Assembly: GCA_937898715.1 (NCBI GenBank)
Contig: CALEKA010000069.1
Location: forward strand, 1 to 64,000
Source of the DNA: an uncultured Prevotella sp.
GTDB lineage: Bacteria; Bacteroidota; Bacteroidia; Bacteroidales; Bacteroidaceae
DNA length: 64,000 nt
Direction of reading: 5' to 3'
Positions 53,971-62,532 of the stretch are shown here, one piece after another (positions within the stretch are counted from its first letter, which is position 1; every line of letters begins with the position of its first letter). The notes under the pieces were generated by a model, which was not told where the DNA came from, ran no database searches, and worked only from the letters and a program-made list of their open reading frames with translations. The position numbers and the translations under genes are program-made.

Positions 53971-54460
53971 TGCGCGCACGCGCGCGCCACAGTGTATTTT
54001 CAGCCCAAAAACCTACATCCGTCACTCATTTACCACTTCCACTCTGATTATCAAAGCATTTTCGAAAACATTTGCCTACACTTTTCCTGCACTTTTGCTT
54101 GCACTTACCCTCTCAAATTTCCCCTCCCGCCCGTTCCAACACCTCCCATAGGTAATTCCAACACCTCCCATAGGTAATTCTAACGACACCCATAGGTAAT
54201 TCTAACACCACCAAGGGATAAATCTAACACCACCCATACTCCCCAACCATGCAAGCAGCCGTGCACCCTAAAGTGCAGGCAAATTCTCCACAAAAACGCG
54301 TCATTACTTATTGATTATCAACACATTACAATCATCAAACGCTATCAGTGCAACCAACTACCCACAAAACTCTCTGTAATGCGTGCGCGCGAGACGCAGC
54401 AGAAATAGTGTACAAAATGTTCACTCTTTTTGCAGATGTCCATCCCTAATCGTACCTTTG
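53971..54460 (+). other. Intergenic 22-bp-repeat promoter island D
   Basis: CG-rich block 53971-53988, GATTATCAA 54046-54054, ATTTGCCTACACTTT (54070-54084), tandem array 54136-54239, its complement AAAGTGCAGGCAAAT (54270-54284; 14 of 15 pair), GATTATCAAC 54313-54322, inverted CG-rich block 54381-54393, and TTTG (54429-54432), 20 bp, TACCTTTG (54453-54460). Confidence 0.78.
54136..54239. repeat. 22-bp tandem array, 4.7 units (island D)
   Basis: Units start at 54136, 54158, 54180, 54202 and 54224 (last partial) and carry CCAACACCTCCCATAGGTAA. The reverse complement shares AATTA and TATGGGA with island B. Confidence 0.93.
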
Positions 54461-54487
54461 CAACCATGATAGATAGCCGACCCTATT

Positions 54488-54542
54488 CAAGTGAAAATCT
54501 TTTACTTTCACTTTGCAATGCGCTCGCTTTGCACTATCTTTG
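54488..54542 (+). promoter_or_regulatory. frr promoter cassette (P2)
   Basis: Inverted repeat AAGTGAAA/TTTCACTT, TTTG (54512-54515), 19 bp, TATCTTTG (54535-54542). The spacer CAATGCGCTCGCTTTGCAC matches the cassette consensus. It lies 82 bp after the island D promoter, the same stacked order as at cysN. Confidence 0.8.
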
Positions 54543-54577
54543 CAAAACATAAATATTACTCATAAAACCCCTATACA

Positions 54578-55138
54578 ATGCTCGACGTAAAGAAATGCCT
54601 CAACGACTGCGAGGAGAAGATGGACATGAGCGTGCTCCATCTCGAAGAGACCCTCGCTCAAATCCGCGCCGGAAAGGCCAACGTACATATCCTTGACGAC
54701 ATCCGCGTAAACTCTTACGGATCAATGGTGCCCATCAACAATGTGGCTGCCATCACCACCCCCGACGCTCGTACCATCGCCATCAAGCCCTGGGACAAAC
54801 AGATGTTTCGCGTCATCGAAAAGGCCATCATCGACTCTACCGTAGGCATCATGCCCGAAAACAATGGCGAAGTGATCCGTCTCGGCATCCCGCCCCTCAC
54901 CGAAGATCGACGCAAGCAGCTCACCAAGCAGTGTTCTAAGGAAGCTGAAGAAGCCAAGGTGGCCATCCGAAACGCTCGCCGCGACGGCATCGACAAACTC
55001 AAGAAGGCTATCAAGGAAGGCCTCTCTGAAGACGTAGAGAAAGACGCTGAAAACGATCTCCAGAAGATTCACGACAAGAAGGTGAAACTCATCGAAGAGA
55101 TCCTCACAGCCAAGAACAAAGAAATCATGACCGTATAA
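54578..55138 (+). CDS. frr: Ribosome recycling factor
   Basis: Splits post-termination ribosomes together with EF-G. The 186 residues match RRF: three-helix bundle ends seen in CLNDCEEKMDMSVLHLEETLAQIRAGKA and the C-terminal helices (CSKEAEEAKVAIRNARRDGI), with the hinge domain around SYGSMVPINNVAAITTPDART. Two stacked promoters lie upstream; a 9-bp CTAG array follows. Confidence 0.97.
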   Translation: MLDVKKCLNDCEEKMDMSVLHLEETLAQIRAGKANVHILDDIRVNSYGSMVPINNVAAITTPDARTIAIKPWDKQMFRVIEKAIIDSTVGIMPENNGEVIRLGIPPLTEDRRKQLTKQCSKEAEEAKVAIRNARRDGIDKLKKAIKEGLSEDVEKDAENDLQKIHDKKVKLIEEILTAKNKEIMTV

Positions 55139-55143
55139 CCTCC

Positions 55144-55228
55144 CTAGAACACCTAGAATCCCTAGAACACCTAGAATCCCTAGAACACCTAGAACACCTA
55201 GAATCCCTAGAACACCTAGGCCCCCTAG
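55144..55228. repeat. CTAG array with 9-bp period, 10 units
   Basis: CTAG occurs at 55144 and every 9 bp to 55225 without a break, mostly as CCTAGAACA and CCTAGAATC alternating. The rest of the frr-rsgA gap has an AAGGCTTATAGGCT/AGCCTGTAAGCCTT hairpin. Confidence 0.97.
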
Positions 55229-55312
55229 AATAGCTCCCCCCCATAAGGCTTATAGGCTCCACGTAAGCCTGTAAGCCTTATGCGCATTAATCCCCACCCC
55301 TAACAACTGTCC

Positions 55313-56254
55313 ATGCACGGAACTGTAATCAAAAGCACAGGTAGTTGGTACCTCGTACGCACCGACGACGGGCGCGCCATAGAATGCAAGGTAAAAGGAA
55401 ACTTCCGCTTGCGCGGCATACGCTCTACCAACCCCGTAGCCGTAGGCGACGGCGTGACCATCAAGGAGCAAAGCGCCGAGGCTGGCGAAGCTGCCTTCAT
55501 CACCGAGATCGACGAGCGCCGCAACTACATCATCCGCAAAGCCTCCAACCTCTCCAAGCAAAGCCACATACTCGCTGCCAACGTCGACATGGCACTGCTC
55601 ATCGTCACCATAGCACGCCCCGAGACGAGCACCACCTTCATCGACCGCTTCCTCGCCTCAGCAGAAGCCTACCGAGTGCCCGTATGCATCGCGTTCAATA
55701 AGACCGACGACCTCACCCCCGCCGAGCATGAAGTGCTCGACTATTGGCAAGCGCTCTATTCCGACATAGGCTATCCCTGCTTCCGCATCTCAGCCCTCAA
55801 GGACGAAGGCATCGCTCCGCTCCGCGAAATGCTCGCGGGCAAGACCACCCTCCTCGCTGGCCACTCCGGCGTGGGCAAGTCTACCCTCCTCAACCTCCTC
55901 ATCCCCGATGCCCACGTGCGTACAGCGCAGATATCCGACGCCCACGGCACGGGCATGCACACCACCACCTTCAGCGAGCTCTTCGAACTACCCCAAGGAG
56001 GTGCACTCATCGACATCCCCGGCGTGAAAGGCTTCGGCACTTTCAATATGGAGCCCGAAGAAGTGGCCCACTATTTCCGCGACATCTTCCGCATATCAGC
56101 CGACTGCCGTTTCTCCAACTGCACCCACACCCACGAGCCCGGCTGTGCCGTCCTGCAAGCCCTCGAAGACCATCGCCTCGCCCCCTCCCGCTACGCCTCC
56201 TACCTCTCCATGATGGACGATAAAGAAGAAGGAAAATACAGAGCTGCATATTAA
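55313..56254 (+). CDS. rsgA: Ribosome small-subunit GTPase RsgA
   Basis: Circularly permuted GTPase acting late in 30S assembly. The 313 residues begin with an OB domain ([13 protein letters not shown]). The GTPase motifs come in permuted order: NKTD first, then GHSGVGKST (from residue 183) and [11 protein letters not shown]-terminal zinc finger is visible in [15 protein letters not shown]. It lies two genes upstream of an NfeD-like gene, separated by a repeat. Confidence 0.96.
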   Translation: MHGTVIKSTGSWYLVRTDDGRAIECKVKGNFRLRGIRSTNPVAVGDGVTIKEQSAEAGEAAFITEIDERRNYIIRKASNLSKQSHILAANVDMALLIVTIARPETSTTFIDRFLASAEAYRVPVCIAFNKTDDLTPAEHEVLDYWQALYSDIGYPCFRISALKDEGIAPLREMLAGKTTLLAGHSGVGKSTLLNLLIPDAHVRTAQISDAHGTGMHTTTFSELFELPQGGALIDIPGVKGFGTFNMEPEEVAHYFRDIFRISADCRFSNCTHTHEPGCAVLQALEDHRLAPSRYASYLSMMDDKEEGKYRAAY

Positions 56255-56322
56255 TACGGCCCCTCCCCCATCCCCTCCCCCTACGGGAGAGGGGAGTCAT
56301 ATACCGCCTAAAGGCAATTTTC

Positions 56323-56376
56323 CTAGGAAATCTAGAAAAGCTAGAATCTCTAGAAATGCTAGAAAGACTAGAAAAG
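56323..56376. repeat. CTAG array with 9-bp period, 6 units
   Basis: CTAG at 56323, 56332, 56341, 56350, 56359 and 56368, mostly CTAGAAAAG-like. It is followed by an AATACTTTATACTTAATACT tract that ends at the next start codon. Confidence 0.95.
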
Positions 56377-56453
56377 CCCCCCAAGCCAGCCCCCACCCGC
56401 CTGTAATACTTAATACTTTATACTTAATACTTTATACTTAATACTTAAATCTT

Positions 56454-56918
56454 ATGGCTCTCATCATCATCCTCGCCCTCCTAAGCCTCCTGCTCGGCCT
56501 CCTCGAAATATACGTCCTGCCCGGCTTCGGCATAGCCGGAATAGGCTCCGTGGTCTGCGCCGTAGTCGATGCCATACTCATCTACAACACCTACGGATTC
56601 TCATGGGCATGCATCGCAGTAGTAGTGGCAATCGTAGTGCTCGTACTGATGCTCTACATCGTAGCCCATTCGCGCACATTCGACCGCATGAGTCTAAAAG
56701 CCTCCATCGATAGCACCAATGCCACCGTCGATCAGCTCTCCGTCACCGTAGGTCAGACCGGCCGTGCCCTCACCCGCCTCGCCCTCGTGGGCAATGCCGA
56801 GATAGACGGCAAGCAAGTAGAAGTAAAATCGTCGGGCGAATTCATCACCCCCGGCACCCCCATACGCGTCATCAAGGTAGACGATGCACAAATCACCGTA
56901 GAAGCCATCAAAGATTAA
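56454..56918 (+). CDS. NfeD-like membrane protein
   Basis: A 154-residue protein with two or three membrane segments (IIILALLSLLLGLLEIYVLP, IGSVVCAVVDAILIY, IAVVVAIVVLVLMLYIV) followed by a small OB-type beta domain (VGQTGRALTRLALVGNAEID ... GTPIRVIKVDDAQITVE), as in NfeD C-termini. The glycine-rich PGFGIAGIGS turn is conserved in the family. NfeD proteins partner with flotillin-like proteins, but none is adjacent. Confidence 0.85.
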   Translation: MALIIILALLSLLLGLLEIYVLPGFGIAGIGSVVCAVVDAILIYNTYGFSWACIAVVVAIVVLVLMLYIVAHSRTFDRMSLKASIDSTNATVDQLSVTVGQTGRALTRLALVGNAEIDGKQVEVKSSGEFITPGTPIRVIKVDDAQITVEAIKD

Positions 56919-56978
56919 GCAACATAACCCTTAGGATTCTTAGAGTAAAGCCTCAGCAAACCTTTCAGCCAATACCGT

Positions 56979-57002
56979 GGGCGACGCGTCCCCGCGTCGG
57001 CA
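56979..57002. repeat. REP-like palindrome
   Basis: Single forward copy with centre TCCC and flank GTGGGC, between nfeD and the metalloprotease gene. Confidence 0.85.
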
Positions 57003-57083
57003 TCAACAAGAAAGCCCCACTTAACTCTGCCCCCCGCCCGCAGTAACCACTGAAGCTTACACTAAATTCCAACCTAACCCAAT

Positions 57084-58949
57084 ATGAAAAAATTCCTCCC
57101 CACCCTTCTCCTCTCGCTCACGGTAGGCACGACAGCCCATGCCACCTTCCCCGTGCGCCACACCTTCGTACATCAGCAGCCAGGCGGACAGTCGCTCAGC
57201 ATACACAGCGTGGGCAACGGTCGCTACCGCATATTCTCCACCATCGACGGCCATGCCATACTCCCCGCCGCCGATGGCCATTATTACTATGCACGCCGCA
57301 GCGCCACAGGCATCGAAGCCTCAAGCACCCTCGCCACCGACATCATGCCCACCACCCTGCAGCAGCGCGTCAAGGCAGCTCCGCAGCAAGGCGCATTCCT
57401 CACCACAGCCGAGGCCAACGACATACTCTCCGCGCTCTATCCACCCACACCCCTGACAGCCTCAGCGCAGCATATGCATGCGCAGTCGTTCGCCACCACC
57501 ACCCAGACCGGTCTGGGCGTGTACGGCCAATCAGCCAACGGCATCGTCAAGAGCATAGGCTCTCCCACCATCCCCGTAGTCATGGTAGAGTTTGCCGACC
57601 GCACCTTCTGCGACACCATCACCACGGAGAGCAAAGTCGACCGCTTCTTCAACGAATCGGGCTACCACGACGAGCAGTACTGCCGAGGCTCCGTGCGCGA
57701 CTACTTCATGGCACAGAGCGACAGCCTCTTCAAGCCCACATTCCAGGTAGTAGCACGCGTCAAGCTCGACAACGGCTATGCCTACTACGGCAAAGATAGC
57801 GGTTCGCAGATCGACCCCAATGCCAACGCTTTCGTGCGCGAAGCTCTCGAGAAAGCTTCCGCCGTGGCAGACTTCGCCCCCTTCCGCACCGAGGGTACCA
57901 CGAAAGTGCCCATGGTAGTATTCGTCTTTGCAGGCCCCGGCGAGCAGTCATCCTTTGAAGATGGCAATAGCGACTACCTCTGGGCAAAGTTTAGCCAAAC
58001 ATCATTCTCCGTCAACGGCGGAAAGACCACCGTGCAGTCCTACTTCATGGGCAGCGAACTCATGCAGACCTATGGAAGCAATAAGAACGACATTACGGGC
58101 GCCAACTTCGAAGCCGTAGGCCTCTATGCCCACGAGCTAAGCCACTCCCTCGGTCTGCCCGACCTCTACAATACGAAAAATTCTAATGCATTCAACACCT
58201 TAGGCTACTGGGACCTCATGGACTATGGTCAGTACTTCATGAATGGCTATCGCCCCTCGCCCTACTCCGCCTACGAGCGTTCGTGCATGGGCTGGCTCCG
58301 CGTAGAGGAACTCGACAAAGAAGCATGCCTCGGCCGCCTCATCCCCCTCGATAGCCCACGCGGCACAGAGGGCGTACGAGCCTACGTCATTCGCAATGAT
58401 GCCAATCCGAGCGAGTTCTACCTGCTCGAAAATCGCGCCCCCTCCACGTGGTACAGTTCATCGATGGGCAGCGGCATGCTCGTGACCCACGTAGACTATA
58501 GTTCCGCCGTGTGGAATGCCAATACGGTCAACACCTCACAAGACCATCAGCGCGTACAGATCGTCCCCGCCGATGGCATTCTTGAGGGCAAATCGCGCTC
58601 AGACGGCATGACATACGATGCTTTCTGGAAAGGCTATCAGTCCGACCTCTACCCCGGCCTCAACGTGGTCAACACCTCCTTGACCGACACCACCACCCCC
58701 GCTACCACCCTCTTCACCGGTTCCGCCCTGGGCAAACCCATCTACAACATTGCCCTCGCCGCCGATGGCACCATCACCTTCAGCTATCTCGACCCCGAGA
58801 TCACCGCCATCAGCGAAGCCACCATTTCCACCCCATCCCTCTCCACTACTAACGATGCGCTCTACGACCTCAACGGCCGCCGCATCCTTCGCCCCGCCAC
58901 CCCCGGCATTTACGTCACCAAGAGCGGTAAGAAGGTGCTTAAGAAGTAA
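57084..58949 (+). CDS. Secreted M6-family metalloprotease with T9SS signal
   Basis: A 621-residue exported zinc protease. Signal peptide MKKFLPTLLLSLTVGTTAHA; propeptide-like region to about residue 150; M6 catalytic domain with H350-E-L-S-H354-S-L-G-L-P-D360 and the downstream Met-turn-like YWDLMDYG. The C-terminus LYDLNGRRILRPATPGIYVT is a T9SS-type signal. Such proteases are cell-surface or secreted peptidases in Bacteroidales; the target is unknown. It is followed by a long inverted repeat. Confidence 0.88.
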   Translation: MKKFLPTLLLSLTVGTTAHATFPVRHTFVHQQPGGQSLSIHSVGNGRYRIFSTIDGHAILPAADGHYYYARRSATGIEASSTLATDIMPTTLQQRVKAAPQQGAFLTTAEANDILSALYPPTPLTASAQHMHAQSFATTTQTGLGVYGQSANGIVKSIGSPTIPVVMVEFADRTFCDTITTESKVDRFFNESGYHDEQYCRGSVRDYFMAQSDSLFKPTFQVVARVKLDNGYAYYGKDSGSQIDPNANAFVREALEKASAVADFAPFRTEGTTKVPMVVFVFAGPGEQSSFEDGNSDYLWAKFSQTSFSVNGGKTTVQSYFMGSELMQTYGSNKNDITGANFEAVGLYAHELSHSLGLPDLYNTKNSNAFNTLGYWDLMDYGQYFMNGYRPSPYSAYERSCMGWLRVEELDKEACLGRLIPLDSPRGTEGVRAYVIRNDANPSEFYLLENRAPSTWYSSSMGSGMLVTHVDYSSAVWNANTVNTSQDHQRVQIVPADGILEGKSRSDGMTYDAFWKGYQSDLYPGLNVVNTSLTDTTTPATTLFTGSALGKPIYNIALAADGTITFSYLDPEITAISEATISTPSLSTTNDALYDLNGRRILRPATPGIYVTKSGKKVLKK

Positions 58950-58992
58950 GCAGAAATCTCTATAGATTCCTTAGAGATATAAGCAGTGACCC

Positions 58993-59147
58993 CATAGGAA
59001 GTGGGGGCGAAGTGTCCCGCTTCGGCACGTTGACGAAGGGCTCGATGCCCGAGTCAGCGTAAGAGAAACCACATAAGATTCTCATTTGTCACGCTTCGGC
59101 ATCGAGCCTCGCGTGCCAAGCGAGACACTTCGCCCCCACTTCCTATG
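58993..59147. repeat. 155-bp long inverted repeat
   Basis: CATAGGAAGTGGGGGCGAAG on the left pairs with the end of the right arm (59128-59147), and pairing continues inwards through GGCTCGATGCC/GGCATCGAGCC. The outer arms resemble the REP-like unit with CGAAG/CTTCG replacing CGACG/CGTCG. It sits between convergent genes. Confidence 0.88.
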
Positions 59148-59171
59148 AACTTTCTTTTTCCTCGCAGCCGA

Positions 59172-59195
59172 TGCCGACGCGAGGACGCGTCGCCC
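59172..59195. repeat. REP-like palindrome
   Basis: Reverse-orientation copy with centre AGGA and flank CCCCCAGAAC. Confidence 0.88.
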
Positions 59196-59324
59196 CCAGA
59201 ACTAATAAAGCACTTATCAAATACTTTTCAACCCACTCCCCCACAACCAACAACAGGGCCGTGCAACATCACTTGCACGGCCCTGCCTCATTTTATATAA
59301 TATGCATCTCAGAGAAGAGATCGA

Positions 59325-59492
59325 TTACTCTTCATCATCTGTCCAATCATCACTGCTCCACGACTTACCGTTGGAGAGGACTACATCAGTAGTATTATCC
59401 TTATCAACAACGTATGTAGAGCCAGCCAACATCGTGTCCTCTGCGTAGAGGTTTACAGCCTGCGTCTGAGGCTTGATATATGTTTTCTTCAT
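59325..59492 (-). CDS. Small KKTYI-type peptide (55 residues)
   Basis: An open frame of 55 codons, MKKTYIKPQTQAVNLYAEDT followed by MLAGS and an acidic tail ending SSDDWTDDEE. Its N-terminus matches the 60-residue peptide at 62283-62465: both have KKT-Y-I-x-P, a hydrophobic pair and LAG near residue 22-24. It lies 28 bp after the discoidin-protein gene on the same strand. There is no classical signal peptide. Function unknown; the short leader-like N-terminus and variable acidic tail would suit a precursor or a small surface peptide. Confidence 0.7.
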   Translation of the reverse strand: MKKTYIKPQTQAVNLYAEDTMLAGSTYVVDKDNTTDVVLSNGKSWSSDDWTDDEE

Positions 59493-59520
59493 TGTGTAAT
59501 AGCTAATTAAGATAGGAGAA

Positions 59521-61869
59521 TTATTTTACAAACTTCTTACCATTCTGGATGTATACGCCACCCTTCACAGCCTTAACCACGCGGCGACCACTAAGATCGA
59601 AGATAGGAGCATTTACGCTTTCAACGGCTGTAGCATTGTTGATACCTGTGGTTGTGCCACCAAAGTTCAGCGCAATGGCTGCAGCAGAAAGGCTACTTGC
59701 ATTGAGATAAGCCTTGTTGGCAGCGATAGATGTAACACTGCTGCTCGGAGTATAGAAACCTACAACGTTGTTGTGCACACCAAATGCGAGATAGTTAGCG
59801 CGAGTATCATCGGCAAGCGTAACATTTGTATTAGTACCCTCAAGAGCGTTACCACCCTCAATTGCACCGGCATCACCAATAGTAAGAGTAGCTTCTGTAG
59901 CTGAAGCATCACCTACGAGGACGAAGCCTGTGTTGGCAGGAATAGAAGTTACCTCAGTCATGGTCAAGGCATCCTTAGTGTCGTTCAGTGTACCAACGTA
60001 TGCTTTAGCGCCTTCTACATGGCTTACGCTGAAGGGAAGATAAGCAGAAGCGTAGCTATCACTGCCAATCGTAGTAAGAGCCACCTTTACATCTGTAGCA
60101 GGGACAATGTACCAATGACTGCAACTCTTGATATCACCTGCTTCCCAACCTACAATCGTCTGACCACCATTGCAGTGGAGGTAGCTATGAGCAGCATTTG
60201 AAGCGCCGTCGTAGAACGTGAAAGACTTACCTACATGATTTACGATGTAAGAGCCCTTTTCGTTAGAATCATCACCTACGAGTTCTATAGCAGCGTTGTC
60301 TTTCTTATATTTACCGAAAGTCTTGCCCTCGATTTGGATGCGATAACGACCAGTTTCTGCATCAACAAACTTCACAACGGTATTGGCTGCACCTGCATTC
60401 TGCGTAAGAGCCACGCCATTGCTTGCATTCAGATACATGTAGCGACTGTTGCCATTATTTGAGCCAGCATTGTAGATGTAGTAGTACTTACCTGACTCGA
60501 TAGTAGTAGTAGCACTGGCAATCTGCGTATTTGCTTCCTCAAGGGCTGCGATTTGTTCGCTTGTAGCACCTTCTGCACTTGCTGCAGCATATGCGCTCTT
60601 GAATGCAGCGAGATTATCTGCATTAGTCAAATAAGAATTAGCACCAATAGCACCCTCAGGAGCACCGCTATCATCGTAATCAGCAAAGGGTGCTGCATAA
60701 GTCAGAGCATACGTATCAGGGCTCTGTACGTGCATGGTAGAACCTTCATCAGTTTTATCATATGTCTTTATAGAAGATCCCTGATGATTGAGATAGTTGC
60801 CCTCAGCCTTGTAGAAACAGAAACCATTAATCTTATTTGAAGCCGTAGATTCTTTAATATGGAATACCTCAGGAGTATCAGAAAGAGTCAATTGCGATCC
60901 TAATACAGCAGCTTTTCCAGTAGCCTTGTTGTAGATACTATAACCATCGATCGCGTTACCTACAAAGGTCCACTTGTAATAGTCAGAAACCTTGGGTGTA
61001 GCAGTAGTACTGATAGTCTCTACACTGACGCTACCATCATCTGCAGCCTTCCATACTAGGTTTCCTTGATTATTGTGAATATCTATCACATACCATTTTG
61101 CCGTATTAGGATCGTAAGTAGATGCGCTTTCAAAAATAGTCTGGCATTCTACTGTATATGCGCCTTCACCTGTCTTAGTGATTGTCCGATTAGTATAGCA
61201 ACTTCCATACAAGGGAGCATCAGTCTCAGGGTTCTCTACAAAGGCAGTCTTTGTGCCGAGAGTAGTGCCATTAATGGTATAGGTATAAGTGGCTTTATAA
61301 TTATCTTTTGACAAGTAAAACTCTGCACAAGAACCAAAGTTTGTACCCACCGCACTTGTTACGACAAACATTACGTAACGTCCCGTTACATCCTGGTCTG
61401 CACTATAAAGCATAGTGGGCTGAGTGCCTGTACCCGAATAATCGAATGTGCCCTCCATAGCAGGAGTCTCGGTCAATGCATTTACAATGCTTGCTGCCGT
61501 ATGAGTATTATCTACCGCCTGGAAAGCTGTATTGCTCACATAGACTTTGAAAGTATTGGCTGTACCATTAGACTTTCCGCTTCGAGGTATGTATTTAAGA
61601 GAACGGAACGTCTGCTCCGAGCCGAGATCAACAACAAAGAACTGAGGGAGAGTCTTCGTAGCATCGCCAGAAGCATTGCCACCACCATAATTAGAGTGCC
61701 AATAAGTGTTATTATTACCATCAATAATGGCAGCGGCATGACCTGATCCCGCATCATCGCACTCACCAGAGGTTGTCACACTCCACCCCGTACGTTCAAG
61801 CACCTGAGCAGAAGCAGACGTCGCACCTGTAGCCAGGAGCAACGTCAGCAAGAAAGTAAATTTCTTCAT
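59521..61869 (-). CDS. Large secreted protein with discoidin domain and C-terminal sorting-like segment
   Basis: A 782-residue exported protein. Signal peptide MKKFTFLLTLLLATGATSASA is followed by an F5/8-type C (discoidin, CBM32-like) domain at about 25-185 (IIDGNNNTYWHSNYGG, PQFFVVDLGSEQTFRSLKYI). The middle has RICIN-like or beta-rich segments (GYSIYNKATGKAAVLG, KYYYIYNAGSNNGNSRYMYL) with no catalytic motif. It ends FDLSGRRVVKAVKGGVYIQN, the T9SS-like C-terminus. Binding of host or dietary glycan is inferred. The gene is visibly more AT-rich than its neighbours. Confidence 0.82.
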   Translation of the reverse strand: MKKFTFLLTLLLATGATSASAQVLERTGWSVTTSGECDDAGSGHAAAIIDGNNNTYWHSNYGGGNASGDATKTLPQFFVVDLGSEQTFRSLKYIPRSGKSNGTANTFKVYVSNTAFQAVDNTHTAASIVNALTETPAMEGTFDYSGTGTQPTMLYSADQDVTGRYVMFVVTSAVGTNFGSCAEFYLSKDNYKATYTYTINGTTLGTKTAFVENPETDAPLYGSCYTNRTITKTGEGAYTVECQTIFESASTYDPNTAKWYVIDIHNNQGNLVWKAADDGSVSVETISTTATPKVSDYYKWTFVGNAIDGYSIYNKATGKAAVLGSQLTLSDTPEVFHIKESTASNKINGFCFYKAEGNYLNHQGSSIKTYDKTDEGSTMHVQSPDTYALTYAAPFADYDDSGAPEGAIGANSYLTNADNLAAFKSAYAAASAEGATSEQIAALEEANTQIASATTTIESGKYYYIYNAGSNNGNSRYMYLNASNGVALTQNAGAANTVVKFVDAETGRYRIQIEGKTFGKYKKDNAAIELVGDDSNEKGSYIVNHVGKSFTFYDGASNAAHSYLHCNGGQTIVGWEAGDIKSCSHWYIVPATDVKVALTTIGSDSYASAYLPFSVSHVEGAKAYVGTLNDTKDALTMTEVTSIPANTGFVLVGDASATEATLTIGDAGAIEGGNALEGTNTNVTLADDTRANYLAFGVHNNVVGFYTPSSSVTSIAANKAYLNASSLSAAAIALNFGGTTTGINNATAVESVNAPIFDLSGRRVVKAVKGGVYIQNGKKFVK

Positions 61870-62014
61870 ACTTAGTTAAATTTATTGGTTGTTTATAGAT
61901 GTTTTATCTCTTTCTGTGGGGGAGCGAGGGGACGCTCCATGGAAGTTATAATCAGTGTAAACTTTTCATTCGCAACAGGTCAACTCGGAAACACTGATTA
62001 CTTACTTTACGCCG

Positions 62015-62022
62015 CAAAAATA
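62015..62022 (-). promoter_or_regulatory. Putative -7 box of the discoidin-protein gene
   Basis: Minus-strand TATTTTTG, with a leader of about 140 nt that contains the inverted repeat AATCAGTGT/ACACTGATT. The -33 box is unclear. Confidence 0.5.
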
Positions 62023-62099
62023 CAAGGTATACTCTAAAAAACCAAATAACAAGAATAAATAAAAGTTAATATGGGGGGATAATTAATATTATACAACGA

Positions 62100-62134
62100 G
62101 AATCTTCATCTTTATGGACTAAAGATGAAGATTC
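62100..62134. terminator. 14-bp-stem hairpin downstream of the 60-residue peptide gene
   Basis: GAATCTTCATCTTT and its exact complement flank a 7-nt loop. It lies beyond the 23-bp array when read on the minus strand. Confidence 0.65.
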
Positions 62135-62142
62135 TTATGAGT

Positions 62143-62234
62143 TAATGATGAAGATCATTAAAGACTAACGATGAAGATCATTAAAGGCTAACGATGAAGA
62201 CCGTTAAAGGTTAATGATGAAGATCGTTAGCGGG
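62143..62234. repeat. 23-bp tandem array of small palindromes, 4 units
   Basis: Units at 62143, 62166, 62189 and 62212, each of the form TAAYGAT-GAAG-ATCRTTA. Unit 1 is a perfect palindrome with T-A; unit 3 changes to C-G at the matching position. Confidence 0.9.
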
Positions 62235-62282
62235 CGGCGATAAAGAGGATTGAGTTGAAGGCGGTATGCCCTCGAAGAATCG

Positions 62283-62465
62283 CTATTCCTCCGTATCCAT
62301 CGATTTCCATATCGGATTCTCGCTGTATGTACGACGGTTGCTCTTGTCGGAATCGTCGGGATTGTCTTTCTCGTCCACGCCGATGGAGTCGGCGCCGGCA
62401 AGGTATGTTTCGGTGCGGAGTTCTATGCGCTCAATGGAGGGAGATATATAAGTTGTCTTCTTCAT
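62283..62465 (-). CDS. Small KKTTYI-type peptide (60 residues)
   Basis: A 60-codon frame beginning MKKTTYISPSIERIELRTET then YLAGADSIGVDEKDNPDDSD and a polar tail. It resembles the 55-residue peptide at 59325 in the first 25 residues and differs afterwards. It lies 67 bp after the M60-like gene on the same strand, so both peptides follow a large secreted protein. No known domain recognised. Confidence 0.72.
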   Translation of the reverse strand: MKKTTYISPSIERIELRTETYLAGADSIGVDEKDNPDDSDKSNRRTYSENPIWKSMDTEE

Positions 62466-62532
62466 ATGATGAGATAATTCTTATTGAGAAAAATTTTATT
62501 CTTTAGAGAATGAGATAAATGTTTTTGTATGC

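Noticed and set aside
53992..54177. 61-codon frame in island D
   Set aside because: It runs into the 22-bp array and has no conserved counterpart in the other islands.
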